64,000 nt of DNA from Eriocheir sinensis. Taxonomy: Eukaryota > Arthropoda > Malacostraca > Decapoda > Varunidae. The notes beneath the pieces are model-generated. The model was not told where the DNA came from. It saw nothing but the letters and a program-made list of their open reading frames with translations, and did no database searches. Position numbers and translations under genes: made by a program. Position 1 is the stretch's first letter, and every line of letters starts with the position of its first letter. The stretch is taken from assembly GCF_024679095.1 (NCBI RefSeq), contig NC_066513.1, positions 10,445,386 through 10,509,385 on the forward strand. Reading direction: 5' to 3'. Positions 23,378 through 34,448 of this stretch are shown one piece after another.

Positions 23378-24111
23378 TTGAGTGTGCTGTTGTGTTTCCG
23401 GTGTTTTTGCGAGTGACTTGAGGGTGTTTAATCGTGCTTATGCTTGATTTTCTGAGTGCTTCGTGTGTTTCGAGTGTGTTGTTGTGTTCCCGAGTTTTTC
23501 ACGCGTGATTTGGGTGTGTCGACAACTCACCCTTTGAATTCCCTGAGGATTCAATCTGCTACTCCTCACTACACCCTCTTTAAATCCCCTAGAGGATTAA
23601 CCCTTCCTACCCCCCTTTCCCTCACCTCACCTAAGTCCCCCCACCCTCGCTCACCTCACCTCCCTTCTGCTCCTCCTCCCTACAAATTCCCTAGAGGATT
23701 AGCCCTTCCTACTCCTCCCTCACCTCCACATATTTCTAAGCCCTCCCCCCCCCTCACTCACCTTACCTCACAGCCTATTTACCCATCCCTTCACCCACCT
23801 CACCTCGTCTCTTTCCTAACCCTCCTTGATCTCACACACCTCACTCACCTCACATCCCTTCCTACTCCTCCTCTCTCCTACTTTACCTCCTTTTCCAAAC
23901 CCCTTCTCACTCACCTCACCTATTTCCTAATCCTCCTTGATCTCACACACCTCACTCACCGCTTCTCTTTCCCCCTCTTTACTCACCTCACATCCCTTCC
24001 TACTCCTCCTCTCTCTCACTTTTCCTCCATTACTAAACTACCTCTCACACACCTCACCCCCTTTCCTAATCCCCTTCACTCTGTGTTTTTATCTCTTTCA
24101 TTTCAGCTAAG
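23373..24111 (+). other. Pyrimidine-rich leader of CR1-like LINE A1
   Basis: C/T-rich sequence with repeated CTCACCTCACCT and CCCTAGAGGATTA(A/G)CCC motifs. It lies directly 5' of the first ORF1 ATG (ATGGCGCCTAAGAAG at 24112) and probably includes the LINE 5' UTR and internal promoter. The long open frame through it is compositional. Confidence 0.5.
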
Positions 24112-24330
24112 ATGGCGCCTAAGAAGTGCAGTACTTGTAACGGTAGCTTCTCAGCTCACTTTTTTTACAGGGCGTTCTGCTGTCTGTCGACTGTGTCTCT
24201 CCAGGCAGCATCTCGAGACAAGACTGCAGGAGCGGGAAGAGAAGATGGAAGCAGGCCAGAATAAAATAATAGAGCTTTCTCTCACCAGGCAGCATCTCGA
24301 GACAAGACTGCAGGAGCAAGAAGAGAATAC
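24112..24330 (+). pseudogene. LINE A1 ORF1, N-terminal part with duplicated coiled-coil unit
   Basis: Starts MAPKKCSTCNGSF. After a frame break near the T-run (about 24160) it reads AVCRLCLSRQHLETRLQERE. The two CxxC pairs resemble a small zinc-binding module, followed by a coiled coil. The unit CAGGCAGCATCTCGAGACAA + GACTGCAGGAGC is present twice (about 24206 and 24289), an in-frame tandem duplication of about 84 bp. The second unit is cut by the minus-strand CR1 insertion, and ORF1 resumes at 26650 with MEAGQNKIIELS. Confidence 0.7.
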
Positions 24331-24615
24331 CTAGGAAGAACAGACACCAGAAGACCTATCGGTCTACGACGAGGGTGTCTGTTTACTACCGCTAATCTAC
24401 GTGTGGTAGGACAGGACAGAATAGATGAAGGCTCCTCCCCACCCACCTTTCCCTCCGGCAACGTGCCGGCAGGAAATAGTTAGATGAGAACACCATGTAC
24501 CTTTAAGGAAGAAAGGGCCATGGAAATTTTACAGTAAAGAGAGAAATAAGAGGAAATTACTACCCTTAACTTACACTACTGGTAACCTAAGCTGTGTGGG
24601 AAAATGACTTCATTA
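24331..24615 (-). mobile_element. 5'-truncated CR1 3' end
   Basis: In reverse complement it ends GTCTTCTGGTGTCTGTTCTT + CCTAGGT, resembling the 3' termini of CR1-type elements elsewhere in the window (GCCTCTTGTAGACTCCTGCG at 51840). The upstream part (CAGCTTAGGTTACCAGTAGT) also resembles the 3' UTR of the adjoining fragment. There is no coding sequence. Confidence 0.6.
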
Positions 24616-26642
24616 CATAAGAACATAAGAACACAGAAACACAAGGAGACTGGAGGGAGCCGAGTGGCCTACACAGGGCAGCCTCAGGATCCCCCCTAAT
24701 ACTCACGATGGGTAAGGTGTAGTTTCAGGGGCACAGGTGGAGGCTTGATCCTCGTTTTACCGGCGGTACTAGGCACGGCACCAGTAACCTGTCACCTTAC
24801 TGCACCCACACCTCACTCCACCTGTCATGCGGACATTAACTGTTGCTTTACTCTAATGTTAACTTACGCTACTTGCAATCTAGGTTGTGGGGGAGAATAA
24901 TATGGATTTAGGTTGACGTCTTGCTGCAATCTGTCTGAAAACATGCGAAGAAGGGTCAGTATAATCTTATATCCCTGAAGTACTTATCCGATGAAGACTT
25001 GAAGCTATTGATACTCTGCACGCTAACTACTGACGGTGGGAGTCTATTCCAGTGATGGACGACTCTGTTATTGAAAAAAACTTTTGCGCACCAATGTGTT
25101 ACATCGGTTTCCCTTTAACTTCATACCGTTGCTGCGTGTTATTGTGTTGGTGTCTCTCTGAAATAGACTATCTGGTTTAATGTTGTCGAATCCATTAAGG
25201 ATTTTGAACACTTCAATTAAGTCCCTTCTTATCGTTCGCTTTTTTAGGGAAAACATATCTAAACGCTTTAAACGCTCGTCATATGGCAAGTTTCGGAGCG
25301 CTGGAATTTGTTTGGTTGCTCGTCGCTGTATCCTTTCTAGCAAAACTTGATCTTTGATATAGTTCGGTGACCAGAACTGAACGGCGTATGCTAAGTGTGG
25401 TCTTACAAATGTTAAATATAATATCTTCATAAGTTCGGGTGATTTATAATCAAAGTTTCATGATATTAATCCTAACATCATATTGGCTTTTTTACTCGCT
25501 GCAGAACATTGCTCACTCATTTTAAGAGTGTTACTGATAATGACACGAAGATCTTTTTCTTGTTTTACTTCGCTAAGCTCATGTCCTTGAATCTGATATT
25601 TAAAGTTAGGATTTTTTTCACCTATGTGCATTACTTTACATTTATCTACGTTAAAACTCATTTGCCATTTTTCGCTCCAGTCGGCAAGTCTTATTAAGTC
25701 TGATTGAATATTCTCGCAACTTTGACTGTTCATTACCGTACCTCCTAATTTGGTGTCGTCGGCGAATTTGGCTACTTTTGATAGGATATCAGTTTCTAAT
25801 TCGTTCACGTAAATTATGAATAGTGTTGGCCCCAGGACCGAACCTTGGGGCACGCCACTGGTGACGGGTTGCCAATCCGATGCTTCACCATTAAGAACTA
25901 CACGTTGTTCTCTGTTGGTGAGCCAGTCATGAATCCACGCACATAGATGGTCGTTAATACCGTGGGAACGCAGTTTAGAAATAAGCCTAACGTGAGGAAC
26001 TTTATCAAACGCTTTCTGAAAATCTTGGTAAACTACGTCATATGGGCTTCGGGCGTCCCAACATGTATAAACATCGTTGAAAAAAGTTAATAGGTTGGTA
26101 AGGCAAGACCGATTACTACGAAATCCGTGCTGACTATCAGTTATCAAATCATTTGATTCAAGGAAAGTGATCATTTTATCCCTGATTATTTTTTCGAATA
26201 GTTTAATTAGGACAGACGTAAGGCTGATAAGACGATAATTACTGGCTTGTTTTTTTATCTCCTTTTTTTAACGATCGGGGTAATATTGGCCTTTTTCCCC
26301 TCGAGAGGCACACTGGCCTGTGCTAATGACTTGTTGAATATTAATGTTATGGGTAATTTTAGCTGTTGACTACATTCTCTCAACACGCGAGGAGATAAAT
26401 TGTCAGGGCCCGGAGATTTATTTGGATCTATTTTCTGCAGGTACGCACGCACTTCGCTGATATCAATTTCGGTCAATGCAAGCTTATGTTCTTCAGGGCC
26501 TTGAAAAATTTTCTTCGGGGCTGGAATCAATGTCATGTTCTCTTTTGTAAATACACTACTAAAGGTTGAATTTAGGACCGACGCCATGCCTTTATCATCA
26601 CTAATCGTATTGCCACTTAATAGTAGTGGGCCGATATTATTT
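24616..26642 (-). pseudogene. CR1-like LINE (family E), 5'-truncated reverse transcriptase
   Basis: Minus-strand blocks 26587-26255, 26174-25458 and 25430-25068 encode consecutive parts of one RT: NKSPGPDNLSPRVLRE, a short broken stretch, DSQHGFRSNRSCL, DVVYQDFQKAFDKVPHVRL, VTSGVPQGSVLGPTLFIIYV, KFADDTKLGG (active site intact), KWQMSFNVDKCKVMHIG, then FVRPHLAYAVQFWSP and RRATKQIPALRNLPYDERL. The 3' UTR ends in a repeated TTCTTATG (minus strand, about 24620-24640). It is truncated before RT and broken by two frame changes, and sits inside LINE A1. Confidence 0.9.
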
Positions 26643-26649
26643 TTAGAAG

Positions 26650-27484
26650 ATGGAAGCAGGTCAGAATAAAATAATAGAGCTTTCTCGCACTGTTGCCTCC
26701 TTGCAGGAATTCATCCAGGCTAACGTTCCCGTGGTGCCAAACCCTTCTCCAACCGCCCCCTTGCCCTCAGCGGTACCGTCGACACTAGCGGACAACACCA
26801 CGCAGCGGGAGGATGCTAGTGGCAACGCCCATGATGGCTTCACCGTCGTGAATGGAGGAGCCAAACCAGCCAGACAAGCGATTTATCCTGTTCATTGCTT
26901 CAACAGGTTTGCCATTCTGGAGGAGGAGGACGAGCAGGAGCACCTTCCTGGTGGGTGACTCCATGATTCGCCAGCAGGTCGTTGAGTTCTGCGGCAGAGT
27001 TCCTCGTCGAAGACGGAACTATTGCTATCCTGGTGCTGGGATCGACGATATAACTGCTGCTCTCGAAGAGATCTCCCCCCAGGCTACTAATGATTCACTG
27101 TTTGTTATTCACACAGGTACGAACGACGTCACCACGACCCGGTCTGAGGAACTCCTGGACAAGTACCGTAGGCTCATCCAGCAGTATAAGTCTAGATCCC
27201 CTTACATTTTTATTTCAGGAGTTCTACCACGGACTTGGGCGGAGAGCGACTTTTTCAGTAAGGCCTTCAGCCTAAACAACCGCTTACAGACTTTGTTGGG
27301 AGCTTGACGTGGAGTTCTTCAACGCCTGGGACAATTTCTATGGACAAAGTAAGCTCTTCCACAGGGACGGATTGCACCTGTCTCCCATCGGGGCAGCCAG
27401 ATTCGGAAGGCTCCTCAACGACGCAGTACGTGACATCCGATCAAAAAATGAGTCTCAGCCACGTCCCTCCACCCCGCCCGTGTA
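26650..27484 (+). pseudogene. LINE A1 ORF1, SGNH-esterase domain
   Basis: ORF1 protein of a CR1/L2-type LINE; such proteins bind element RNA and some carry an SGNH lipase/esterase fold. The order is coiled coil (MEAGQNKIIELSRTVASLQE), Pro/Ala-rich linker, then the esterase: FLVGDSMIRQQVVEFCGR (nucleophile Ser in GDS), FVIHTGTNDVTTTRSEEL (GTND block with the oxyanion Asn) and LFHRDGLHLSPIGAARF (D-x-x-H catalytic dyad). All catalytic blocks are intact. Frame changes near 26900 and 27300 split the reading frame, so this copy is not translated whole. It lies just upstream of ORF2. Confidence 0.85.
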
Positions 27485-27509
27485 AATAGACGCCGTGCAT
27501 CGCAACAAA

Positions 27510-30325
27510 CCCATAACTGTGATCCCGCAAGTACCACCACCTCTATTACCAAGCCTCTAGATAACTTAAAAATCATTAGTTTCAATGCGCGTAGCCTAAG
27601 AAACAAATTTGATGAACTGAGATGTCTTGCTCTAACAGAAAATTTTGACATAATTGCTATAACCGAAACATTTATCGACACCACAAATATTGATTTAAGC
27701 TCCGAATACAACATAGATGGCTACAGACTCTTCAACAAAGATCGTGTAAACCGTAGAGGCGGTGGTGTCGCCCTTTTTGTCAAAAGCTATTTGCAACCCA
27801 CTGAAAAGACACCAAGAAATAGTAACGTTGAACATTTGTGCGTACGAGTAAACATTGCAAAAGTCAATTTAAATATATCTGTCGCCTACAGACCTCCCGG
27901 GCAATCACTCGTTGACGACCTTGAAATGTACAGCGTCTTAAGGCAGTCACTTAATAACAACGTCTCACTGATATTAGGAGACTTTAACCTCCCCCATATC
28001 GACTGGGCGACACTGTGAGGTACAGAAGGCGAGTCACATAGAATGATTGAATTTCTAGAAGAAAATTATCTAAGCCAAATGGTTTCTGAGACAACTCGAC
28101 AAAATAATATACTCGACCTTGTTATAACGACCCAAGATAACCTAGTCAGTAATGTCACGGTAAGAGAACACCTCGGTTCTTGCGATCATAAATTAGTGCG
28201 CGTCGACATTAGAGCTGAATCATCAGTGACTGAAAATAAAGTAAAGGTGCCCGATTTCAAAAGAGCTAACTTCGTAGAAATCCGACAAAAACTAACAGAA
28301 ATACAACTATCAGATGACGGTAACGTAGAAGAAGCCTGGCTAAGCTTTAAAAATCACTTACTCACTCAGCAGAACACATTCGTCCCCTTGTGCGAGAAGC
28401 GAATTAACACAAATAAAAGCCCACCGTGGTTTAATAGCGAAATTAAACAATCAGTCAATGAGAAAAAATTGTTTTACAGGTTAAAGAAAGAACAAAGCAC
28501 GCCCGAAAATATTAGACTTTATAATGATGCCAGGCGACAAGTAAAAAGACTAGTATGTCAGGCAAGGCGTAGATATGAAGAAAATATTGCAGCCAACTGT
28601 AAAAATAATCCGAAATCTTTCTTCAGTTACATAAACAACAGAAAGGCGATCAAAAGTGGTATTGGACCTTTAACAAACAGCGACGGTGCACTAGTGACTG
28701 ACAGCCAACACATTGCAAACCTCTTAAACAAATACTTTTCCTCGGTGTTTAATACTAACAGTCTTCCTCCCACTACCACCAACACCAGTCCTATTGTAAA
28801 TCTCGAGCATGCATTGCCTAATTTTGAAATAACAACCGATTAATTCCTTAAAGCTCTCCATTCACTTAAAACAAATAAAAGTCCCGGACCCGACAGAGTA
28901 TATCCCATACTGCTTAAAGAAACAAAGAGCGAAATACTCTCCTCCCTCACTACCGTATTCAATATGTCCTTGCGACCAGGCATCGTCCCTTCGGATTGGA
29001 AAAAGGCTAACGTGACACCGATTTTTAAGAAAGGAGACAAAAAAAAAATATCAGGCAACTACCGACCCATTAGTCTAACTTCAATTGTAGGTGAGCTACT
29101 CGAGAGCATAATTAGAGACAAAATTGTGAGTTACCTCGAAAGCCATTTATTAATTGGAGATTCACAACATGGCTTCCGTAACAAAAGATCCTGCCTGTCA
29201 AACCTACTGACCTTTTATAACGATCTCTTCTCAGTTTACGACGTAACCAAATCATTGGACGTAGTCTATCTTGATTTCCAGAAAGCGTTTGATAAAGTCC
29301 CACATCATAGATTACTTTATAAATTAAAGCAAATAGGCATTGACGGTCAAGTAAATCAATGGATCGCGAATTGGTTGAGAAACAGACAACAAAGAGTTGT
29401 GATTGACGGATTTAACTCAGAGTGGGCGCCGGTCACTAGTGGCGTCCCTCAGGGCTCGGTTTTTGGCCCAGTGCTCTTCATTATTTACATCAACGATGTG
29501 GATGTTGGACTCAATAATCGCATTAGTAAATTTGCAGACGACACAAAGATTGGTAACTCGGTTCTCACTGACGAAGACAGGCAAAACCTCCAAGAGGATT
29601 TGCACAAAATTTCAGCTTGGTCGGATAAATGGGAGATGCCCTTTAACGTAGACAAGTGCCAGTTCCATCAAGTTGGAATAAAAAATAAGAAGTTCGATTA
29701 CGAAATGTGCGGCGTTAAACTCACAAGCGTTCAATGCGCTAAGGTCCTGGTGGTCAAAATCGCGTCAAACCTCAAATTCTCACATCAATGCATCGATGCA
29801 GCAAATAAAGCGAACAGAATGTTGGGCTTCATTAAAAGAAACTTTTTATTCAAGAATAAAGACGTAATACTTCCGCTCTACAATATTTTAGTCAGACCCC
29901 ACTTGGAATATGCGGTACAGTTTTGGTCTCCCCACCATGCAAAGGACATTGCTAAACTAGAAGGTGTTCAGCGTCGAGCAACAAAAGTGATCCCTTCCTT
30001 GCGCAACAAATCCTACGAAGAAAGGCTTTCCACCCTTAACATGTTCTCTCTTGAGAAACGTCGCCTCCGAGGAAAACTGATCGAATGTTTTAAAATACTT
30101 AATGGTTTCACGAATGTAGACAGAACAAAATTGTTTATGATCGAAGACATTTTGCGAACGAGGAACAATGGCATAAAACTCAAATGTAGACAAGTAAATT
30201 CAGACTGCACCAAATTTTTCTTCACCAACTTTGTTGTGCGAGAATGGAATAAGCTCTCACCATCAGTGGTCCAGTGTAACACGATTGACTCCTTTAAAAA
30301 ACAGGCTCGACCGTCACTTCCTTGA
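27510..30325 (+). pseudogene. LINE A1 ORF2, AP endonuclease plus reverse transcriptase
   Basis: The enzyme nicks target DNA and primes reverse transcription at the nick. Endonuclease motifs are SFNARSLRNKFDEL, IIAITETFID, RRGGGVALFVKSYL, LILGDFNLPHIDW and HLGSCDHKLV. RT motifs are NKSPGPDRVYP, NYRPISLTS, DSQHGFRNKRSCLSNLL, DVVYLDFQKAFDKVPHHRLL, VTSGVPQGSVFGPVLF and KFADDTKIGNS, then VRPHLEYAVQFWSPHHA and VVREWNKLSPSVVQ near the end. One frame runs from about 27510 to 30325 and is interrupted only by TGA at 28016-28018 and TAA at 28841-28843. The sister copy A2 has TCG and GAA at these codons, so both are point mutations. Otherwise the copy looks intact. Confidence 0.92.
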
Positions 30326-30339
30326 ACTTAATATTAACT

Positions 30340-30680
30340 ATTATCCATATCAGACCCTATGATATACCGTTTTTCGCAAATATCTTTCAAACGAAGACTC
30401 GGATCCGCATGGGGTTTTGGCACAGATTGCTTCACACACTCCGCTAATTTTTGACGCTATTGTGCATTGCCAGATGCAGTTAATTATGGCGTTTACTCGT
30501 GACTGTGATGGCAAAACCTGCGTGAGCCACTTACACATTCGAACAGGTGAGGCGTGACGTATTTGTGACGTGTATCCACCACCTACCTCCACCCCTGGCT
30601 TCCCCTACTCCCACCCCTCCCTTTCCCTCCCTCCTACCCTCCTCCTTCTCCCCGCACTCACTCCCCCCGCCCTCTTTCTC

Positions 30681-30759
<79 letters not shown>

Positions 30760-31556
30760 TGCGACGTACACGAGATATGAATACATGCACACGTATGACT
30801 TGAATAAATGGCAGATAAATATAAATTATATGAAGTCTGCATCAGTATCAACAGTGATGACGAGGATGACCTGTTTGTCGATGGTGATGAATTTTGAAGT
30901 AACATATGTGGTCAGTTATTTACATTATTAATCCACCCATCATATACTCGCTGTCTATTTTTGTGTGCTATGACTTTTTAACATAGCTATCTACATGAGC
31001 ACATATCTTATAGCAGTCTTTTCCTAATATCCGAAGAAAATTTTCATGTATTCCTCCAATTTCGTTTCACGTTTTTACTCTGCAATAAATTCCCGCTTCA
31101 ATTCCATCCTTATTCCTTTCCGTCTCTTTTGCGATTTCCTATAAATGATCAAGGGTCAGCTACGTGCTTCATCCCATCATGCGCTCAACGTAACGTAAAG
31201 GGGGGGCAGGTATGGGGGAGAAAGAGGGCGGGAGGAGAGGGTGCGGGGGAGAAGGAGGGTTGGAGGGAGGGAAAGGGAGGGGTGGGAGTAGGGGAAGCCA
31301 GGGGTGGAGGTAGGCGGTGGATACACGTCACAAATACGTCACGCCTCACCTGTTCGAATGTGTAAGTGGCTCACGCAGGTTTTGCCATCACAGTCACGAG
31401 TAAACGCTGTAATTAACCGCATCTGGCAATGCACAATAGCGTCAAAAATTAGCGGAGTGTGTGAAGCAATCTGTGCCAAAGCCCCATGCGGATCCGAGTC
31501 TTCGTTTGAAAGATATTTGCGAAAAACGGTATTTCATTGGGTCTGATATGGATAGT
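30340..31556. mobile_element. 1.2-kb nonautonomous element with about 330-bp TIRs
   Basis: 30340-30680 and 31200-31556 are nearly identical inverted copies: TATCCATATCAGACCC at the left end, CGTTTTTCGCAAATATCTTT, GAGGCGTGACGTATTTGTGA, and a pyrimidine-rich inner part matched by purine-rich sequence on the right. The insertion separates the stop codon of LINE A1 from its 3' UTR, which resumes at 31557; copy A2 (42228-42260) shows the uninterrupted order. Target duplication is not clear (perhaps 3 bp, (C/G)TA). The unique centre (30760-31190) has no gene. Confidence 0.88.
30684..30756 (+). repeat. (TC)n microsatellite
   Basis: About 36 TC units at the inner edge of the left arm of the long-TIR element. 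The right arm lacks it, so it expanded after the arms formed. Confidence 0.97.
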
Positions 31557-31690
31557 AGAGTAGAAAAGCAACGTTTTGGAGCCATCTGATTAATGTAAAA
31601 TCACTTAGGTTTAAGGACAGACCACCTAGTCTGGACCATGGGGTCTGTGTGGTCTGATTTTCTATGTAAATCTATGTAATTTTCTCTCTC

Positions 31691-31773
31691 CGTTACCATG
31701 ACAACAGCAGTACACAAGCGGTTCATCAGTCCAGCCCCGCCATGCTGACCAGCCACGTGCAGCCTATTGGTCG

Positions 31774-31806
<33 letters not shown>

Positions 31807-31869
31807 TGCGTAAATAAACTACCTGAATACGTATGTTTATTTGTTTGCGTGAGTGTAATAATTATAGCA

Positions 31870-31930
<61 letters not shown>

Positions 31931-32391
31931 TATTATTATTATTATTATTATAATGATAATAATAATAATAATTACAATATCAATAATAATAATAATGATA
32001 ATGATAATAATAGTGGGTTTCAAACAGAGCGTCAAACACGTGAAACTACCTATAAATCCTTGGTAAGTGCAATAACAACACCCATTGGCGAAAAAAAGTA
32101 AAAGTAAAAAGAAAACTGAGTAACGTGTCAATAAACGATTATATGTAGATATACACTCGGCGGTGGACTTGTTGCGTCATCCACTCAGCGTTTGCAAGAC
32201 TTTCGATTTGCATTGGTAGACAAAGTCCCCTCAAATATTTCCATCAATTGATATGTAAATAAAACAACTTTGTGCTTATGTTGGTGCGGCAAAGTTGGCG
32301 GCGCTAATGAGAGGTGATTCACGTGAGGGCGTGAGGGCGGCAGGTGAGGTCAGGATCGATTGGTCAGCCCGCCGCCACCACCACCTCAACA

Positions 32392-32448
<57 letters not shown>

Positions 32449-32556
32449 GGTCATGTTTGTAACCGGAGAGAAAAGCGTAAACGTGAAACTATGAGAGTGA
32501 GAGTTGAATACATTATTTTGAGCCTGGTGTCAAGCTCGCGTGTGCTTTACAGAGGT

Positions 32557-32605
<49 letters not shown>

Positions 32606-32719
32606 GTCTACAGGTCCACCGCAAGCCAGTGTCGTCTACGCTAGCCAGGTGGCAGGAGCTACCCCACGATCGCCGCCGCCGCTTGTGCCTGTCGGCGCGG
32701 CAAGGCGGCAGGAGCCGCC
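31691..32719 (+). other. Upstream region of the IQUB-like gene with (TG)n and (AAT)n repeats
   Basis: Holds (TG)n at 31778-31803, (AAT)n/(TTA)n at 31876-31990, (TG)n at 32395-32446 and (GT)n at 32560-32602. GC content rises towards 32720. Promoter and 5' UTR are expected here; the second (GT)n, ending TGCAG, may lie in the 5' UTR or mark a splice acceptor. No clear TATA box was found. Confidence 0.45.
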
Positions 32720-33052
32720 ATGTCCCCCAACGTAGAGCAGCCGGAGGACTCCACCACGCCCTCCAGCGGCCACAGCGAGGCCGAGGCTGGCTCCCCCTGC
32801 CAGGACTCGCCCCGCCGGGACTCTCCCCGCCCCGAAAAACAGTGGTCGCGGCCGGCGGCGCGACCCAAGTCATCGCCCGGCGGCAGGGTGCTGCGGAGGG
32901 CTGGAGACTGGAATAATGGCGAGGCGCTGGTGGTGACGGACGTGGAGGGCGAGGCGGCTGCCGTGGCGGGCGGGGGCTGGGGCCGAGACGTGCACGCCTG
33001 GACGCCTCACGCGGGCCCCCAAGGTGGCCATGACGACGGCGACGACGACGAG
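32720..33052 (+). CDS. IQUB: IQUB-like ubiquitin-domain protein, exon 1
   Basis: The only likely host gene in the window. ATG at 32720 lies in GGAGCCGCCATGTCC, a near-perfect translation start context, and opens 111 codons in a CpG-rich island unlike the AT-rich surroundings. The encoded part is low complexity (Ser/Pro/Gly, then acidic, ending HDDGDDDE), as expected for a disordered N-terminus. It ends exactly in phase 0 at a donor GAG|GTAAGG. The match to IQUB rests on exons 2-3. IQUB (IQ motif and ubiquitin-like domain protein) is an axoneme/radial-spoke protein of cilia and flagella in vertebrates. Minus-strand open frames over this exon are GC artefacts. Confidence 0.6.
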
Positions 33053-33181
33053 GTAAGGGAGGACTCGGTGACCTGCTGGGACTGCGGCGAGGTGGCGGGG
33101 GTGTCAGTTCAGTGGGCGTGTGTGTCACATTGTTTGGTTAGTAAGCTTGCCTCGGCTTGTTGATAACCTTCCCCTCGGCAG

Positions 33182-33337
33182 GGCGGCTGGGCGGAGGGCG
33201 GGCCGGTGGCCACCGTGAAGCTGGTGCTGGAGACGGGCGTGGGCGTCATCACGCGGGCGTGGCCGCTCACCCAGCCGGCACAGTTACTCAGGGCACAACT
33301 CAGCCATACTACGCAGGTCCCCGCACAGTACCTGCAG
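33182..33337 (+). CDS. IQUB: IQUB-like protein, exon 2 (first half of ubiquitin-like fold)
   Basis: The acceptor CCCCTCGGCAG ends at 33181 and the donor CTGCAG|GTAAGC follows 33337; 52 codons, phase 0 at both ends, after a 129-bp intron. It encodes ATVKLVLETGVGVITRAWPL, then a QLLRAQLSHTTQVPAQYLQ helix: beta-hairpin plus helix of a ubiquitin-like domain, in register with the IQUB ubiquitin domain as I remember it (it also begins ATVK). No Gly-Gly tail is present, so it is a built-in domain and not a conjugated modifier. Confidence 0.65.
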
Positions 33338-33627
33338 GTAAGCCCGGCACAGGTTTTACACGTCGTGACTGTAATATACAAAAATGCACGTAGATTATAA
33401 TAGTCTGTACTCACCTGGCAGGGTCGCATTTTATGGCTGTTCCATTCTACATTGAATGTTTTTATTTTACAGTAATCATTCTCGGTCTGCCTTTAATTCG
33501 ATTTTTGGTTAGCAGTGTTTTTACGTGCTTTATCATCCTTAACTGGCTCTACACTGTTCCAATGCCCCAAACAAGCTGTAGATGGAGTGAACCTTTAGCT
33601 GACCTCCGCCTGACTGTCTCCCCTTAG

Positions 33628-33811
33628 CTGGTGGTGCGGGGCCGCGTGTTAGGGGACGAGGCCACCCTGCGGAGCGTGGGCGTGGAGGCCAACGAGACTG
33701 TGCAGGTGGCCGTGTCCTCCAAGCGGCCACACACACACCCGCTCACCCTCTTGGCGCCCAGTTCGCCCCCGCTGCCCACGCCCGACGTCATCACTGTCAT
33801 CGTCGCGGAGG
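33628..33811 (+). CDS. IQUB: IQUB-like protein, exon 3 (second half of ubiquitin-like fold)
   Basis: The acceptor CCCCTTAG ends at 33627 and the donor GAGG|GTGAGT follows 33811; 184 bp, leaving phase 1, after a 290-bp intron. It reads LVVRGRVLGDEATLRSVGVE and ANETVQVAVSS, strands 3-5 of the fold (like the LIFAGKQLEDGRTL region of ubiquitin), then a Pro-rich linker and DVITVIVAEG, matching the IQUB linker order VQV...ITV. Later exons (the GGFRHK-type segment, IQ motif and C-terminal part) were not found in the remaining 30 kb, so the next intron is very long or the gene is broken. Confidence 0.65.
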
Positions 33812-34150
33812 GTGAGTTCAGTCGTCCCAAAACATGCAAGTGACTCATCCTAAATGTAACCCTCAACCTCATCCTGTACTGCAACTTCCAAGTGAAAGAG
33901 TTAGCGATGATCTTCATTTAGTATTATCCTTTACGTTATACTCAAGCTCATCCCTGTGCTGTGCTGTCGAACTTCCTAGTGCATGAACAAATCACTATTC
34001 TCATTCTTTATTTTTACATATGGAGAGCTTTCTGCAAAGGAGTCATCGTTAAATGCAATACTCAAGCTCATCACTGTCCTGTGCTCTCCAACTTTCTTGT
34101 GCAAGAACTGACCATTATCTTCAGAGTAAACAAATAAAATAATAACTAAT

Positions 34151-34220
<70 letters not shown>

Positions 34221-34271
34221 GTAGTGGTGGTACAGGTCAGGTCAGATTATTCTTGCGGTAGAGATGACTGA

Positions 34272-34323
<52 letters not shown>

Positions 34324-34359
34324 TCATTCACTAGTTTAGTTGCGTGTTGTAAGTCGTTA

Positions 34360-34446
<87 letters not shown>
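33812..34446 (+). repeat. Start of IQUB-like intron 3 with (GA)n, (CA)n, (TC)n and a short duplication
   Basis: Holds (GA)n at 34157-34217, (CA)n at 34286-34321 and (TC)n at 34363-34446. The stretches around 33945-33970 and 34058-34100 are imperfect duplicates (ATACTCAAGCTCATC and CTGTGCTGTCGAAC / CTGTGCTCTCCAAC). No exon was seen. Confidence 0.8.

Positions 34447-34448
<2 letters not shown>

Larger units (their letters stand above)
24112..31690 (+). mobile_element. CR1-like LINE, copy A1, nearly full length, with nested insertions
   Basis: Segments 24112-24330, 26643-30340 and 31557-31690 join into one element: ORF1 with an N-terminal Cys motif and esterase domain, ORF2 with AP endonuclease and reverse transcriptase, and a 3' UTR ending in a repeated TCTATGTAAA motif. 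Insertions are minus-strand CR1 pieces in ORF1 (24331-26642) and a long-TIR element in the 3' UTR (30340-31556). ORF2 keeps one frame over about 2.8 kb with two point nonsense changes, so the copy is young. An esterase ORF1 together with an EN-RT ORF2 points to the CR1/L2 group. Confidence 0.88.

Noticed and set aside
23456..24334. 292-codon open frame as a gene
   Set aside because: Mostly C/T-rich leader sequence; only its end is LINE A1 ORF1.
32547..33128. 193-codon minus-strand frame opposite the IQUB-like exons
   Set aside because: It arises from GC-rich sequence and a (GT)n tract; the + strand has a strong start context, splice sites in phase and a recognisable domain.
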